Positions 25,100 to 33,535 of a stretch of 64,000 nt of DNA are shown piece by piece. Under the pieces are notes generated by a model. That model did no database searches and was not told the DNA's origin. It saw only the letters and a program-made list of their open reading frames with translations. This DNA is from Tessaracoccus flavescens. GTDB taxonomy: Bacteria; Actinomycetota; Actinomycetes; Propionibacteriales; Propionibacteriaceae. Both the position numbers and the translations under genes were made by a program. The stretch covers positions 3,038,001 to 3,102,000 of the forward strand of contig NZ_CP019607.1 of NCBI RefSeq assembly GCF_001998865.1, in the 5' to 3' direction. Every line of letters begins with the position of its first letter. Within the stretch, counting starts at the first letter, position 1.

Positions 25100-25929
25100 G
25101 CCGGGCAAAGGCGGCCGGGGGCCAGCCTCGCGACTCCGTCGCCGGGTTCGAGGTGCACCTCACCAACTTCGAGGGCCCCTTCGACCTGCTGCTCAACCTG
25201 ATCTCGCGGCGCGAACTCGACGTCACCGAGGTGGCGCTCAGCCAGGTGACCGACGAGTTCATCGCCTATGTGCGCGTCGGCGGGGAGGTGTGGGATCTGG
25301 ACAAGACCTCATCGTTCCTGCTGGTCGCCTCCACCCTGCTCGACCTCAAGGCCGCCCGCCTGCTTCCCGGGGGCGAGGTCACCGATCCCGAGGACATCGC
25401 CGCGCTCGAGGCGCGCGACCTGCTGTTCGCCCGGCTCCTGCAGTACCGCGCGTTCAAGAAGCTCGCCGAGTGGATCGCCGCCACGATGACCGCGGCCGAG
25501 ACGACCTACTGGCGCCCGGGCGGGCTGGAGGAACAGTTCCGCGACGTGCTTCCCGAGGTCGAGCTGAAGCTCACCGCTGACGACGTGGCCAGGCTGGCCG
25601 CCCAGGCGATGACACCGCGACCCGAGCCCATCGTCGAACTTTCACATCTGCACGCAAGCACCGTGAGCCTCTCCGAGCAGGTGGCAAAGGTCGCTCAGAT
25701 GCTGCGCGACGGGGGAGCGGCGACCTTCCGTTCGCTCATCGCCGGCTGCGACAGGCTCACCACCGTCGTGCGCTTCCTCGCCGTGCTTGAGCTGTTCCGC
25801 GCCAGCCAGGTCGCGCTCGAGCAGCTCTCGCCACTTGGCGAGCTGACCATCCGCTGGACGGGGGGCGACGAGGAAGCGGTCGAGGTCACAGACGAATACG
25901 GTCCCACCGAACAAGAGGAGCAGACATGA
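25096..25929 (+). CDS. scpA: Segregation and condensation protein A
   Basis: A 277-residue kleisin of the SMC-ScpAB condensin. The signature FEVHLTNFEGPFDLLLNLI at the N-terminus and a C-terminal winged-helix (FRSLIAGCDRLTTVVRFLAVLELFR) are clear. It binds SMC heads and ScpB and helps chromosome compaction and segregation. The GTG start overlaps the upstream gene, and its stop overlaps scpB, giving a tight parA-scpA-scpB-rluB operon. Confidence 0.96.
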   Translation: MSRAKAAGGQPRDSVAGFEVHLTNFEGPFDLLLNLISRRELDVTEVALSQVTDEFIAYVRVGGEVWDLDKTSSFLLVASTLLDLKAARLLPGGEVTDPEDIAALEARDLLFARLLQYRAFKKLAEWIAATMTAAETTYWRPGGLEEQFRDVLPEVELKLTADDVARLAAQAMTPRPEPIVELSHLHASTVSLSEQVAKVAQMLRDGGAATFRSLIAGCDRLTTVVRFLAVLELFRASQVALEQLSPLGELTIRWTGGDEEAVEVTDEYGPTEQEEQT

Positions 25930-26516
25930 GCCTCGCATCGGCCCTCGAGGCCATGCTGCTGATGGCAACCGAGCCGACCACTGTCGACGAGTTGGCCGCG
26001 GCGCTCGATGCACCGGCCGACGCCGTCGAGGCCGAGCTGCGCGCCGTCGCCGACTTCTACGACCGGCACGAGCGCGGGATCCGGCTGCGGGCGGTGGCGG
26101 GCGGCTGGCGGTTCGCGACCGATCCACAGGTCGCCGGGGAGATCGAGGCCTGGCTCGTCTCCGAACAGCGGTCGCGGCTCAGCCAGGCCGCCTTGGAGAC
26201 GCTGTCGGTGATCGCCTACCTGCAGCCCGTCTCCCGCGGACGGGTCGCCTCGGTGCGCGGCGTCAACGTCGACGGGGTGGTCAAGACGCTGCTCGTGCGC
26301 GGCCTGATCCGGGAGGACGGAGGCGACGCCGTCACCGGGGCCATGACGTTCGTCACGACCCCGCTCTTCCTGCAGAAGCTGGGCCTCAACTCGCTCGCCG
26401 AACTGCCCGACTTGGCGCCGTTGCTGCCTGACGCCGTAGCCTTGGAGGCTGAACTGGGGCAACTGGCCGGCGCGGAGCCCGGCCCGGACCCGGCGGAGGA
26501 GGACACCGATGAGTGA
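25926..26516 (+). CDS. scpB: Segregation and condensation protein B
   Basis: A 196-residue protein with tandem winged-helix domains. Typical segments are ALEAMLLMATEPTTVDELA at the N-terminus and AALETLSVIAYLQPVSRGRV near residue 85. ScpB dimers bind the ScpA middle region. It overlaps scpA by 4 bp and rluB by 8 bp, so the proteins are likely made together. Confidence 0.96.
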   Translation: MSLASALEAMLLMATEPTTVDELAAALDAPADAVEAELRAVADFYDRHERGIRLRAVAGGWRFATDPQVAGEIEAWLVSEQRSRLSQAALETLSVIAYLQPVSRGRVASVRGVNVDGVVKTLLVRGLIREDGGDAVTGAMTFVTTPLFLQKLGLNSLAELPDLAPLLPDAVALEAELGQLAGAEPGPDPAEEDTDE

Positions 26517-27246
26517 AGACACCGAGGGCATCCGGTTGCAGAAGGTGCTGGCGGCTGCCGGGATCGCCTCGCGCCGGGCAAGCGAGATCCTGATCGACGA
26601 GGGCCGCGTGGAGGTCAACGGCAAGGTCGTGACCGAGCAGGGGATGCGGGTCAACCCGGAGACCGATCACATCCGCGTCGACGGCTCGCGGATCCCGCCG
26701 CCGCGGCGCCACATGTACCTGGTGCTGAACAAGCCGCGCGGCGTCGTGTCGACCATGGACGACCCCGAGGGGCGCCCGACGCTCAGCGACTACCTGCCGA
26801 GGACGAAGGAGCGGCTGTTCCACGTCGGACGGCTCGACACCGAGACCGAGGGCCTGATCATCCTCACCAACGACGGGGAGTTCGCCCACCGGCTCGCGCA
26901 CCCCAGCTACGAGGTGCCGAAGACCTACCACGTCCAGGCGGCGGGGGTGATGGACAACCGCACCCTCAAGCGGCTCGAGAAGGGGGTCACCCTCGAGGAC
27001 GGGCCAGTCAAGCCCGACAAGGTCAAGCTGATCTCGCGCAGCCAGTCGAAGACGCTGCTCGAGATCACGCTGCACGAGGGGCGCAACCGCGTCGTTCGCC
27101 GCATGATGGACACGGTCGGACACCCCGTCGACCGCCTCGGACGCACCCGGATCGGTCCCGTCCGGCTCGGCACCCTTCCGGTCGGGGAGACGCGGGAACT
27201 CTCCCGCGAGGAGCTCGGGGCCCTGCTCGATCTGATCAAGATGTGA
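26509..27246 (+). CDS. rluB: 23S rRNA pseudouridine synthase, RluB/RsuA family
   Basis: A 245-residue protein with an N-terminal S4 domain (RLQKVLAAAGIASRRASEIL) and an RsuA/RluB-type catalytic domain. The catalytic Asp lies in VGRLDTETEGLIIL (about residue 108). The C-terminal HEGRNRVVRRM motif is also typical. RluB modifies the region around position 2605 of 23S rRNA in E. coli; the exact target here is inferred from family. Following scpB it matches the common scpAB-rluB order. Confidence 0.93.
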   Translation: MSEDTEGIRLQKVLAAAGIASRRASEILIDEGRVEVNGKVVTEQGMRVNPETDHIRVDGSRIPPPRRHMYLVLNKPRGVVSTMDDPEGRPTLSDYLPRTKERLFHVGRLDTETEGLIILTNDGEFAHRLAHPSYEVPKTYHVQAAGVMDNRTLKRLEKGVTLEDGPVKPDKVKLISRSQSKTLLEITLHEGRNRVVRRMMDTVGHPVDRLGRTRIGPVRLGTLPVGETRELSREELGALLDLIKM

Positions 27247-27265
27247 GTGTGTTGGCACCCTCAGC

Positions 27266-27281
27266 TACCATTTCCGGCGTG
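27266..27281 (+). promoter_or_regulatory. Leaderless promoter -10 box of the FKBP lipoprotein gene
   Basis: TACCAT at 27266-27271 lies 7 nt before the GTG at 27279. This supports the GTG as start, rather than the in-frame GTG at 27243 that overlaps rluB. Confidence 0.5.
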
Positions 27282-28298
27282 ACTTCAACCTCGAAAAACC
27301 TCCGACGCGTCCTCCTCGGGACCGCCGCGGCGGCGCTGATCACGCTCAGCGCCTGCGGTGGCGAGGACCCCGGCGCCACCGAGACGTCGATCGCACCGAC
27401 CCCGAGCGCGGCCCAGTCTGTGAGCCCCGCCGCGACGCCGACCCCGACGGCCTCGGTCTCGCCTGCGGCCGACCTGAGCGCGGTGAAGGTCAGTGACGAG
27501 GACACCCCGGTCGTGACCGTCGAGACGCCTTGGGCGATCGCCAAGACGCAGTCGAAGGTGCTCAAGCCGGGCACCAGCGCGCAGAAGGTCGGTGAGACGG
27601 CGACCGTCTCGATCAACTACGTCGGCGTCAACGGCCGCACGGGCGAGATCTTCGACAGCTCCTACGAGCGCGGCGCCCCGGCGTCGTTCCCGCTGGATGG
27701 TCTCCGCCCCGGCTTCAAGCTCGGCCTCCAGGGCCAGCAGGTCGGTTCCCGCGTCGTGATCGGCGTGACCCCGGAGGACGGGTACCCGCAGGGCACCCAG
27801 GACGGCCGCATCGCGCCCGGCGACTCCCTGATCTTCGTCGTCGACATCCTCTCGGCCAGCTTCGACGAGGCGACGGGTGAGCCGGTCGCCCCTGCAGCAG
27901 GGCTCCCCGCCGTCACGCTGAAGGACGGCAAGCCGGAGATCGCCATCCCCGCGGGAGCGAAGGCTCCGACCGAGCTGCAGATCCAGCCGCTGATCAAGGG
28001 CACGGGCGCTCCCGTCGCCGCCGACTCCACCGTCTCCGTGAAGTACCGCAGCTGGAACTTCGCTGACGGAGCCCTGCTCGAGGACGCCTGGCAGGCCCAG
28101 GCCGGCCCGCTTCCCAAGCTGATCCAGGGCTGGCAGAAGGGACTCGTCGGCCAGCCCGCCGGGTCGCGCGTGCTGCTTGTCGTCCCGCCCGCGCAGGCCT
28201 ACCCCGACGGTCGGCCGAGCGCCACGCCGTCGCTCGCGCCGGACCAGACGCTTGTCTACGTGATCGACATCCTCGACGTTCAGGCCGCGGCTTCCTGA
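27279..28298 (+). CDS. Lipoprotein with two FKBP-type peptidyl-prolyl isomerase domains
   Basis: A 339-residue secreted lipoprotein. The N-terminus is a signal peptide (RRVLLGTAAAALITLSACGG) with lipobox LSAC. A Ser/Pro/Thr linker follows, then two FKBP-like domains: residues about 100-190 (VSINYVGVNGRTGEIFDSSY, PGFKLGLQGQQVGSRVVIGV) and about 235-335 (VKYRSWNFADGALLEDAW, GWQKGLVGQPAGSRVLLVVP). The second domain keeps fewer of the usual active-site aromatic residues. It probably assists folding of exported proteins on the outer membrane face. The end overlaps the convergent gluQ gene by 19 bp. Confidence 0.92.
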   Translation: MTSTSKNLRRVLLGTAAAALITLSACGGEDPGATETSIAPTPSAAQSVSPAATPTPTASVSPAADLSAVKVSDEDTPVVTVETPWAIAKTQSKVLKPGTSAQKVGETATVSINYVGVNGRTGEIFDSSYERGAPASFPLDGLRPGFKLGLQGQQVGSRVVIGVTPEDGYPQGTQDGRIAPGDSLIFVVDILSASFDEATGEPVAPAAGLPAVTLKDGKPEIAIPAGAKAPTELQIQPLIKGTGAPVAADSTVSVKYRSWNFADGALLEDAWQAQAGPLPKLIQGWQKGLVGQPAGSRVLLVVPPAQAYPDGRPSATPSLAPDQTLVYVIDILDVQAAAS

Positions 28299-29176
28299 GC
28301 CAACGCCCCGTCGACCCAGGTCGCACCCTGAAAGAAGCGCTGATCGCCAGGCATGGCGGCCAGCGCTTCTTCGGTCGTGCGGCACTCGCCGAGACCGAGC
28401 GAGGAGCTGAGCAGCGCCAGCACCTCCGACGGGTCGGCGGCGAGGTCCCGCAGCGAGACGGCGCCGTCGCGCTTGGCGAGTCGCTGGCCTTCGGCGTTGA
28501 GCACCAGCCCGATGTGGGCGTAGGTCGCGGGTGAGCCGCCGAGCTGGGCAGTCAGCCACGCCTGTCGTGGCGCCGAGCTCAGCAGGTCGACCCCGCGCGT
28601 GATGTGGTTGACGCCCATCGCGACGTCGTCGACCACGACCGCGAGGTTGTAGGCGTACTGGCCATCCCCGCGGACGAGGACGAAGTCGTCCACCTCGCCC
28701 GTGACCGGACCGGCGTGCACGTCGTCGACGGTGAAGCTGGCGCCGCGCGCGTCCACCCGGATCGCGGGGGAGCGGACTGCCCGCAGTTGCGCACGGCGCG
28801 CCGCGGTGAGCTCGCGGCAGGTGCCCGGGTAGGCGCGGTACCCGTCGTGCGGCGCCGAGGCCGCCTCGGCGATCTCGCGCCTCGTGCAGAAGCACTCGTA
28901 GGTGGGAAGCGAGGCGACCGCGTCCCGGTACAGCTCGAGGCGCTCCGACTGGCGCACCACGTCGCCGTCCCAGCCAAGTCCGAGGGAGGCGAGATCGGCG
29001 AGCTGGCGGGCCTCGACGCCGGCGGCCGCCCGCACCCGGGCGGTATCGAGGTCCTCGACCCGCATCAGCCACCTTCCGCCTGCGCTGCGCGCGAGCAGCC
29101 ATCCGGCCAGCGCGGTGCGCAGGTTGCCCAGGTGGAGGTCCGAGGTCGGACTCGGCGCGTAGCGGTCGACGATCAT
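28280..29176 (-). CDS. gluQ: Glutamyl-Q tRNA(Asp) synthetase
   Basis: A 298-residue GluRS paralogue lacking the anticodon-binding domain. It charges glutamate onto queuosine in tRNA-Asp. The HIGH-like motif is HLGNLRTA, the KMSKS-like motif is LAKRDGAV, and the zinc site is formed by CFC and YPGTC, all diagnostic of the GluQ group. A Glu-tRNA(Gln) charging role is excluded by the short C-terminus. It converges with the FKBP gene and overlaps it by 19 bp. Confidence 0.93.
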   Translation of the reverse strand: MIVDRYAPSPTSDLHLGNLRTALAGWLLARSAGGRWLMRVEDLDTARVRAAAGVEARQLADLASLGLGWDGDVVRQSERLELYRDAVASLPTYECFCTRREIAEAASAPHDGYRAYPGTCRELTAARRAQLRAVRSPAIRVDARGASFTVDDVHAGPVTGEVDDFVLVRGDGQYAYNLAVVVDDVAMGVNHITRGVDLLSSAPRQAWLTAQLGGSPATYAHIGLVLNAEGQRLAKRDGAVSLRDLAADPSEVLALLSSSLGLGECRTTEEALAAMPGDQRFFQGATWVDGALAQEAAA

Positions 29177-29212
29177 GGGTCAATCTTGCCCGGTCATGCT
29201 GGGTGCCGCCTT

Positions 29213-29288
29213 GAGCACTTTCCCGGACTCGTCGAGTCTGCGAGCGAACACATCGCGCCCGAAGCGCAACGAACCCGGAAAAGTGCTC
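29213..29288. repeat. 76-bp intergenic element with 14-bp terminal inverted repeats
   Basis: GAGCACTTTCCCGG at 29213-29226 and its near-perfect complement at 29275-29288 (13 of 14) bracket 48 bp. The interior contains the palindrome GACTCGTCGAGTC. It lies between the divergent gluQ and pafB genes. It could be a REP/MITE-like repeat or a regulatory hairpin; copy number elsewhere is unknown. Confidence 0.55.
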
Positions 29289-29344
29289 ATCTGAGACCCT
29301 TGCATCGAGCGTGGTGGCGCCGTGGTCACGCGCGGAGCATCGAG

Positions 29345-29360
29345 TAGCCTGACTGGCATG
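29345..29360 (+). promoter_or_regulatory. Leaderless promoter -10 box of pafB
   Basis: TAGCCT at 29345-29350 is 7 nt before the ATG at 29358. No ribosome site is present upstream of that ATG. Confidence 0.55.
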
Positions 29361-30290
29361 TCAGCCAGGAAGTCCGAGCGGTTGGTCAACCTGCTCATCG
29401 CCCTGCTCAGCACGCGTCGCTTCCTCACCAAGCGGGAGCTGCGCGAGATCGTGGAGGCGTACCGAGGCTCGAGCGACTCGGCGTTCGAGCGCCAGTTCGA
29501 GCGCGACAAGGAGGAACTCCGGGCGATCGGCGTCAGCATCGAGACGGGAAGCAACGACGTCCTCTTCGAAGACGAGGAGGGCTACCGGATCAACCGGGCC
29601 GACTTCGAACTGCCGGAGATCGCCTTCACCGCGGCGGAGCTGTCCGCCCTGGCCCTGGCCGGCCAGGTGTGGCAGGACAGCGTCGCGGCGGATCACACGG
29701 CCCAGGCCTTCGAGGCGCTCAGCGCCGGAGGGGCTGCGCCCGACCCGTCGCTCGTCCCGACGGTGCGCCCGCAGGTCAGCATCGCCGAGCCCGACTTCGA
29801 CATCGTCTACGACGCCGTCGTGCGGCGGGTCGAGGTCTCCTTCGGCTACGCGGGACGACCCCGCCGGCTCCAGCCCTGGCGGATGCTGCAGCGCCGCGGA
29901 CGCTGGTACGCCTTCGGCTACGATCCCGAGCGAGGGGCCGACCGGTTCTTCAAACTCTCCCGCTTCACCGCCCCCGCGGCCCAGGTCGGAAGACCCGGCG
30001 CGTTCGAGGTCCCAGCCGAGGCGCTCGAGTGGTCGAACCGGCTCGAGCCGAGCAACGACGCCACCGCCGTCGTTGCCCTGCGCGACGGCATCTCCCACAA
30101 CTTCGGCGACGTGGAGCCCGTCGACTGGCCCGCACCGGTCCCCGACGGATACACCGCCGTACGGGTCGCACTGGTCACCCGTGACGCGATCGTCGGCGAG
30201 GTCGCGGCCGCCGGCCCCGACGCCGTCCTGCTCGACCCGCCGGAGCTGCGTGCCCAGCTGATCCAACATCTGAGGGAGGTCTCGGCATGA
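29358..30290 (+). CDS. pafB: WYL-domain transcriptional regulator PafB
   Basis: A 310-residue protein with an N-terminal winged helix (KSERLVNLLIALLSTRRFLTKRELREIV) and a WYL domain (PRRLQPWRMLQRRGRWYAFGY). PafB and PafC form a heterodimer that activates the RecA-independent DNA damage response in mycobacteria. The start at 29358 is chosen for the leaderless box; an in-frame start at 29322 lacks signals. The pafB stop overlaps pafC. No proteasome or Pup genes lie within this window. Confidence 0.93.
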   Translation: MSARKSERLVNLLIALLSTRRFLTKRELREIVEAYRGSSDSAFERQFERDKEELRAIGVSIETGSNDVLFEDEEGYRINRADFELPEIAFTAAELSALALAGQVWQDSVAADHTAQAFEALSAGGAAPDPSLVPTVRPQVSIAEPDFDIVYDAVVRRVEVSFGYAGRPRRLQPWRMLQRRGRWYAFGYDPERGADRFFKLSRFTAPAAQVGRPGAFEVPAEALEWSNRLEPSNDATAVVALRDGISHNFGDVEPVDWPAPVPDGYTAVRVALVTRDAIVGEVAAAGPDAVLLDPPELRAQLIQHLREVSA

Positions 30291-31219
30291 GATCCGGGGA
30301 ACAGCTCACGCGACTTCTGCGTCTCGTGCCCTACCTGAGCTCACGGCCCGGCGTCCAGGTCTCGGCCGTCGCCGAGGCCTTCGGCGTCCCCCCGAGGCAG
30401 ATCATCCGCGACCTCGAGGTGCTGCAGTTCTGCGGGCTCCCGGGAGGCTACATCGACGACCTCTTCGACGTGGACATCGAGGCCGTCCGGGACGAGGGAC
30501 GCATCGACTTCCGCAACGCGGAGGTCCTCAACCGACCGCTGCGCCTGCGCCCCGCGGAGGCGGCGAGCCTGCTCGCTGCGCTCAGGCTCGTCGTCGACGT
30601 CGCGGGGGAGTCGGACGCGGCCGCCACCGCCCTGCGCAAGCTCGAGGCGGCCGTCGGCAGCGAGGACGACCGGGTGAGCGTCGCCGTCACCCCGACCGAT
30701 CCCGGCCGACGCGCCGCGCTCAGCACCGCCATCGCCGAACGCCGCGTCGTGACGCTCACCTACCGGCGCCCCGGAACGCCGGACGGGTCCGTCGCCGAGG
30801 TCGAGCCCGCCCGGCTGAGGCTCGTGGACGGCTACTCGTACCTCGACGCCTGGAGCCGCCCACGCGGGGCCTGGCGCAGCTACCGGCTCGACCGGATCCA
30901 GGCGGTCCAACTCTCGGACGAGCGCTTCGAGCCGCGCGGCGAGCCGCCGACGGGATGGTTCGACGACGTCCCGGAGCGGCTGAGCCTGACGGTGCGCGAC
31001 GACGCGCGGTGGATCGCCGAGTACTTTCCGACCACCTCCGTCGTCGAGACGGGTGACGGCCTGTGCGTCACCTTCCCCGTCGCCTCACGCGACTGGGCCA
31101 TCGGGCTCATTCTCAGGCTGGGTGTCTCGGTGGTCGACGTCTCCGATGCCGACCTTCACGCCGAGGCGAAGTCCCGTGCCAGGGAGGCGCTCGCGCATTA
31201 TCCGCACGACGTGGAGTAG
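30287..31219 (+). CDS. pafC: WYL-domain transcriptional regulator PafC
   Basis: A 310-residue partner of PafB. The N-terminal helix-turn-helix reads GVQVSAVAEAFGVPPRQIIRDLEVLQFCGLPG, followed by a WYL domain (RLRLVDGYSYLDAWSRPRGAWRSYRLDRI) and a C-terminal extension. The start overlaps pafB by 4 bp. Its TAG stop (31217-31219) is the first half of a -10 box for the next gene. The pafB-pafC-tatA-tatC-helY order is conserved in actinobacteria. Confidence 0.93.
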   Translation: MRSGEQLTRLLRLVPYLSSRPGVQVSAVAEAFGVPPRQIIRDLEVLQFCGLPGGYIDDLFDVDIEAVRDEGRIDFRNAEVLNRPLRLRPAEAASLLAALRLVVDVAGESDAAATALRKLEAAVGSEDDRVSVAVTPTDPGRRAALSTAIAERRVVTLTYRRPGTPDGSVAEVEPARLRLVDGYSYLDAWSRPRGAWRSYRLDRIQAVQLSDERFEPRGEPPTGWFDDVPERLSLTVRDDARWIAEYFPTTSVVETGDGLCVTFPVASRDWAIGLILRLGVSVVDVSDADLHAEAKSRAREALAHYPHDVE

Positions 31220-31231
31220 CATTCCCGCGTG
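31217..31231 (+). promoter_or_regulatory. Leaderless promoter -10 box overlapping the pafC stop
   Basis: TAGCAT at 31217-31222 begins with the pafC stop codon and lies 6 nt before the GTG at 31229. The arrangement is the same as at tlyA-nadK. Confidence 0.5.
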
Positions 31232-31414
31232 ACCTGGATCGTGATCATCGGCATCCTGGCGGCGGCGGGACTCATCGCGCTCGTCGTCTACGCGGTGCTG
31301 CTCGTCCAGAAGGTGGGCGACGTCCGCCACGAGATCGCGGTCGTCGAAGACCGGGTCACCCAGGTCACCGCCCTGCTGGGACAGCTTGAGCTTCCCCCGG
31401 GCAGGCGCGACTAG
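31229..31414 (+). CDS. Small membrane protein
   Basis: A 61-residue protein with one N-terminal membrane segment (WIVIIGILAAAGLIALVVYAVLLV) and a short coiled-coil-like tail (VRHEIAVVEDRVTQVTALLGQL). The topology suggests a cytoplasmic tail. The gene has its own TAGCAT box and lies directly before tatA. The length and the dedicated box argue for a real gene. The function is unknown; the Tat neighbourhood is not enough to assign one. Confidence 0.75.
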   Translation: MTWIVIIGILAAAGLIALVVYAVLLVQKVGDVRHEIAVVEDRVTQVTALLGQLELPPGRRD

Positions 31415-31418
31415 ACTG
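31413..31418 (+). promoter_or_regulatory. Possible -10 box for tatA
   Basis: TAGACT at 31413-31418 would give a transcript with a leader of about 40 nt. The clear ribosome site AAGGAAGGG lies at 31452-31460. Confidence 0.4.
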
Positions 31419-31466
31419 TCTGGTGAACGCAGCGGCGCGTAGTCGCTGCCAAGGAAGGGAAAAACC

Positions 31467-31700
31467 ATGCCACCTGGTGGATGGGAACTGGCCATCGTGC
31501 TCGTCGTGGCCCTGCTGCTGTTCGGCGGCTCGCGCCTCGCCGGAGTCGGCAAGGGCATGGGTCGCTCGATCCGTGAGTTCAAGGACGAGGTCAAGGGCGT
31601 CGAGGAGAAGCCCCAGAACCCCGAGGTCGTGGACGCCGAGATCGTCCAGCCCGAGATCGACCGCAACCGGGTCGAGAACAACCACAAGACCGAGAACTGA
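31467..31700 (+). CDS. tatA: Sec-independent translocase protein TatA
   Basis: A 77-residue protein with the TatA plan: a short membrane helix (GWELAIVLVVALLLF), the FGG hinge, an amphipathic helix (RLAGVGKGMGRSIREFKDEVKG) and a polar tail. TatA oligomers form the pore for folded proteins with twin-arginine signals. The ATG is preceded by AAGGAAGGG. It lies 3 bp before tatC. The sequence could also be called TatA/E; TatB is not seen nearby. Confidence 0.95.
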   Translation: MPPGGWELAIVLVVALLLFGGSRLAGVGKGMGRSIREFKDEVKGVEEKPQNPEVVDAEIVQPEIDRNRVENNHKTEN

Positions 31701-31703
31701 TCC

Positions 31704-32573
31704 ATGACGGCCGCATCTGCTGCATCGACGGAGGAGAAGCCCCGTCGGTTCGGTTGGCTGCGGCCCCCGCAGGGCGGTCCCGGTGGGACGATGTCGCTGT
31801 ACGACCATTTGCGGGAGCTGCGCTACCGCGTCACGGTCGCCGCCGCAGGCATCATCGTCGGGGCCCTGATCTGCATCTTCTTCTACACCTGGCTGATCGA
31901 CTTCTTCCTCGCCCCCTGGGAGCGCGCGAAGCGGACCCTCGAGGCGTCCGGGGCAAGTCTGGAGATCGTCAACACCGGCGTCACCCAGCCGTTCACGCTC
32001 GCGGTGATCGTCTGCGTCCTCGGCGGTGTCGCGATCGCAGCGCCGATCTGGCTGTGGCAGGTCTGGGCCTTCGTTGCGCCGGGCCTCGTGGCCAAGGAGA
32101 AGCGCTACGCGCTGACCTTCGTGGGCGTCTCGCTCCCGCTGTTCTTCGCCGGCTGTGCGCTCGGTTACATCGTCTGGCCGAAGGGCATCGAGATGCTCCT
32201 CGGCTTCACCCCCGACAACAAGGGGATCACCAACCTGCTTGACCTCCAGAACTTCCTGGGCATGGAGATCAAGGTGATGATCGTCTTCGGGCTGAGCTTC
32301 CTGCTCCCCGTCGTCGTGGTCGGGCTGAACATGGCAGGCGTCGTGCGCGGCTACCAGCTGAAGAAGGCCCGTAAGGGCGTCATCTTCGGCAGCGTCGTGC
32401 TCGCCGCGGTCGCCACTCCGACGACCGACCCCTTCTCCATGCTCGCCCTCGCGGTCCCCGTCACCGGCATGTTCTTCATCGCAGAGGTCATCTGCCGGGC
32501 ATGGGACAAGAAGCGCGGCATCTCGGAGGAACAGGCGGAGGAGTTCGCCATCGATCTGGCCGACGGCAAGTGA
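31704..32573 (+). CDS. tatC: Sec-independent translocase protein TatC
   Basis: A 289-residue inner-membrane protein with six predicted membrane helices. The conserved N-terminal segment MSLYDHLRELRYRVTVAAAG contains the glutamate and arginines that bind the twin-arginine signal, and SLPLFFAGCALGYIVWPKG lies in the middle. TatC is the receptor of the Tat complex. The tail (EEQAEEFAIDLADGK) is cytoplasmic. The stop overlaps the next gene by 4 bp. Confidence 0.97.
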   Translation: MTAASAASTEEKPRRFGWLRPPQGGPGGTMSLYDHLRELRYRVTVAAAGIIVGALICIFFYTWLIDFFLAPWERAKRTLEASGASLEIVNTGVTQPFTLAVIVCVLGGVAIAAPIWLWQVWAFVAPGLVAKEKRYALTFVGVSLPLFFAGCALGYIVWPKGIEMLLGFTPDNKGITNLLDLQNFLGMEIKVMIVFGLSFLLPVVVVGLNMAGVVRGYQLKKARKGVIFGSVVLAAVATPTTDPFSMLALAVPVTGMFFIAEVICRAWDKKRGISEEQAEEFAIDLADGK

Positions 32574-33484
32574 GCGTCGAACTCGCGAAGCGACGCCTCG
32601 TCAGCGTCGTGTGCAACGCCCGCTCCGGCGGTGGAAAGGCGGGCCGCGCGCTGCCGAAGGTCGCAGCGCGACTCCGCGAGGGGTTGCCCGACGCCGAACT
32701 CCACGTCGTCACCTCCACCTCCTTCGAACAGGCCCGCGACCTGACCCGATCGGTCGCGCTCACCGCGCAGCCGGGAGACATCGTCGCCGTCATGGGAGGC
32801 GACGGCATGGCCCATCTCGGCCTCAACGCGTGCGCAGGCACCGACGCGACCCTCGCCGTCATCCCCGCCGGGACCGGCAACGACCTCGCCCGAGGGGCCG
32901 GCGTGCCGGGCAGCGTCAAGGAGGCGGTCGAGGCGCTGATCAGGGGCAAGGCCAGCCGGTTCGACCTCTCGCTGCTGACGAACGCGAGCGGCTCGCGCTA
33001 CGTCGGGGCGGTCGTCTCCAGCGGCTACGACGCGCGCGTCAACCGGGCGACCAACGACATCAGGCTCCGCTTCGGCGCGCTCAGCTACGGCTACATCGCC
33101 CTGCGGGAGCTGGCCTCCTTCGATCCGCTGCGCTACCGGCTCACCATCGACGGCGTGCAGCACGAGGTGAGCGCCATGATGGTCGCCATCGCCAACACCG
33201 GCATCTTCGGCGGCGGCATGCGGATCGCCCCCGACGCCGACCCGACCGACGGCCTGCTCGACGTCACGATCATCCACGAGGCCTCGCGCACGAAGCTGCT
33301 CCGACTGCTCCCGTCGGTCTACAGCGGCAAGTTCGTCACGAACCCCGTCGTCGAGCGACTCCGCGCAAAGGTCGTCGAGTTCGACGGGGACGACCTCTTC
33401 GTGACGGGCGACGGCGAGGAGATGGGCGAGGTGCCCGCGCGGGTCGAGGCCGTGCCCGGGATCCTGAACCTCATCGTCGGCTGA
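32570..33484 (+). CDS. Diacylglycerol kinase/lipid kinase family protein
   Basis: A 304-residue soluble kinase of the DAGK catalytic family. The nucleotide loop is GGDGMAHLGLNA (about residue 75) and PAGTGNDLARG follows. The C-terminal beta domain is present (GGGMRIAPDADPTDGLLDV). It likely phosphorylates diacylglycerol or a related lipid; the true substrate is not known. The GTG start overlaps tatC. It lies between tatC and helY, which are adjacent in mycobacteria, suggesting insertion into that block. Confidence 0.92.
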   Translation: MSVELAKRRLVSVVCNARSGGGKAGRALPKVAARLREGLPDAELHVVTSTSFEQARDLTRSVALTAQPGDIVAVMGGDGMAHLGLNACAGTDATLAVIPAGTGNDLARGAGVPGSVKEAVEALIRGKASRFDLSLLTNASGSRYVGAVVSSGYDARVNRATNDIRLRFGALSYGYIALRELASFDPLRYRLTIDGVQHEVSAMMVAIANTGIFGGGMRIAPDADPTDGLLDVTIIHEASRTKLLRLLPSVYSGKFVTNPVVERLRAKVVEFDGDDLFVTGDGEEMGEVPARVEAVPGILNLIVG

Positions 33485-33520
33485 CCTGCGCCGCTGCGGA
33501 CGGCGGGAACAGCCACCGAG

Positions 33521-33535
33521 TAGGTTGGGTGGGTG
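33521..33535 (+). promoter_or_regulatory. Leaderless promoter -10 box of the HelY helicase gene
   Basis: TAGGTT at 33521-33526 is 6 nt before the GTG at 33533. Confidence 0.55.
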
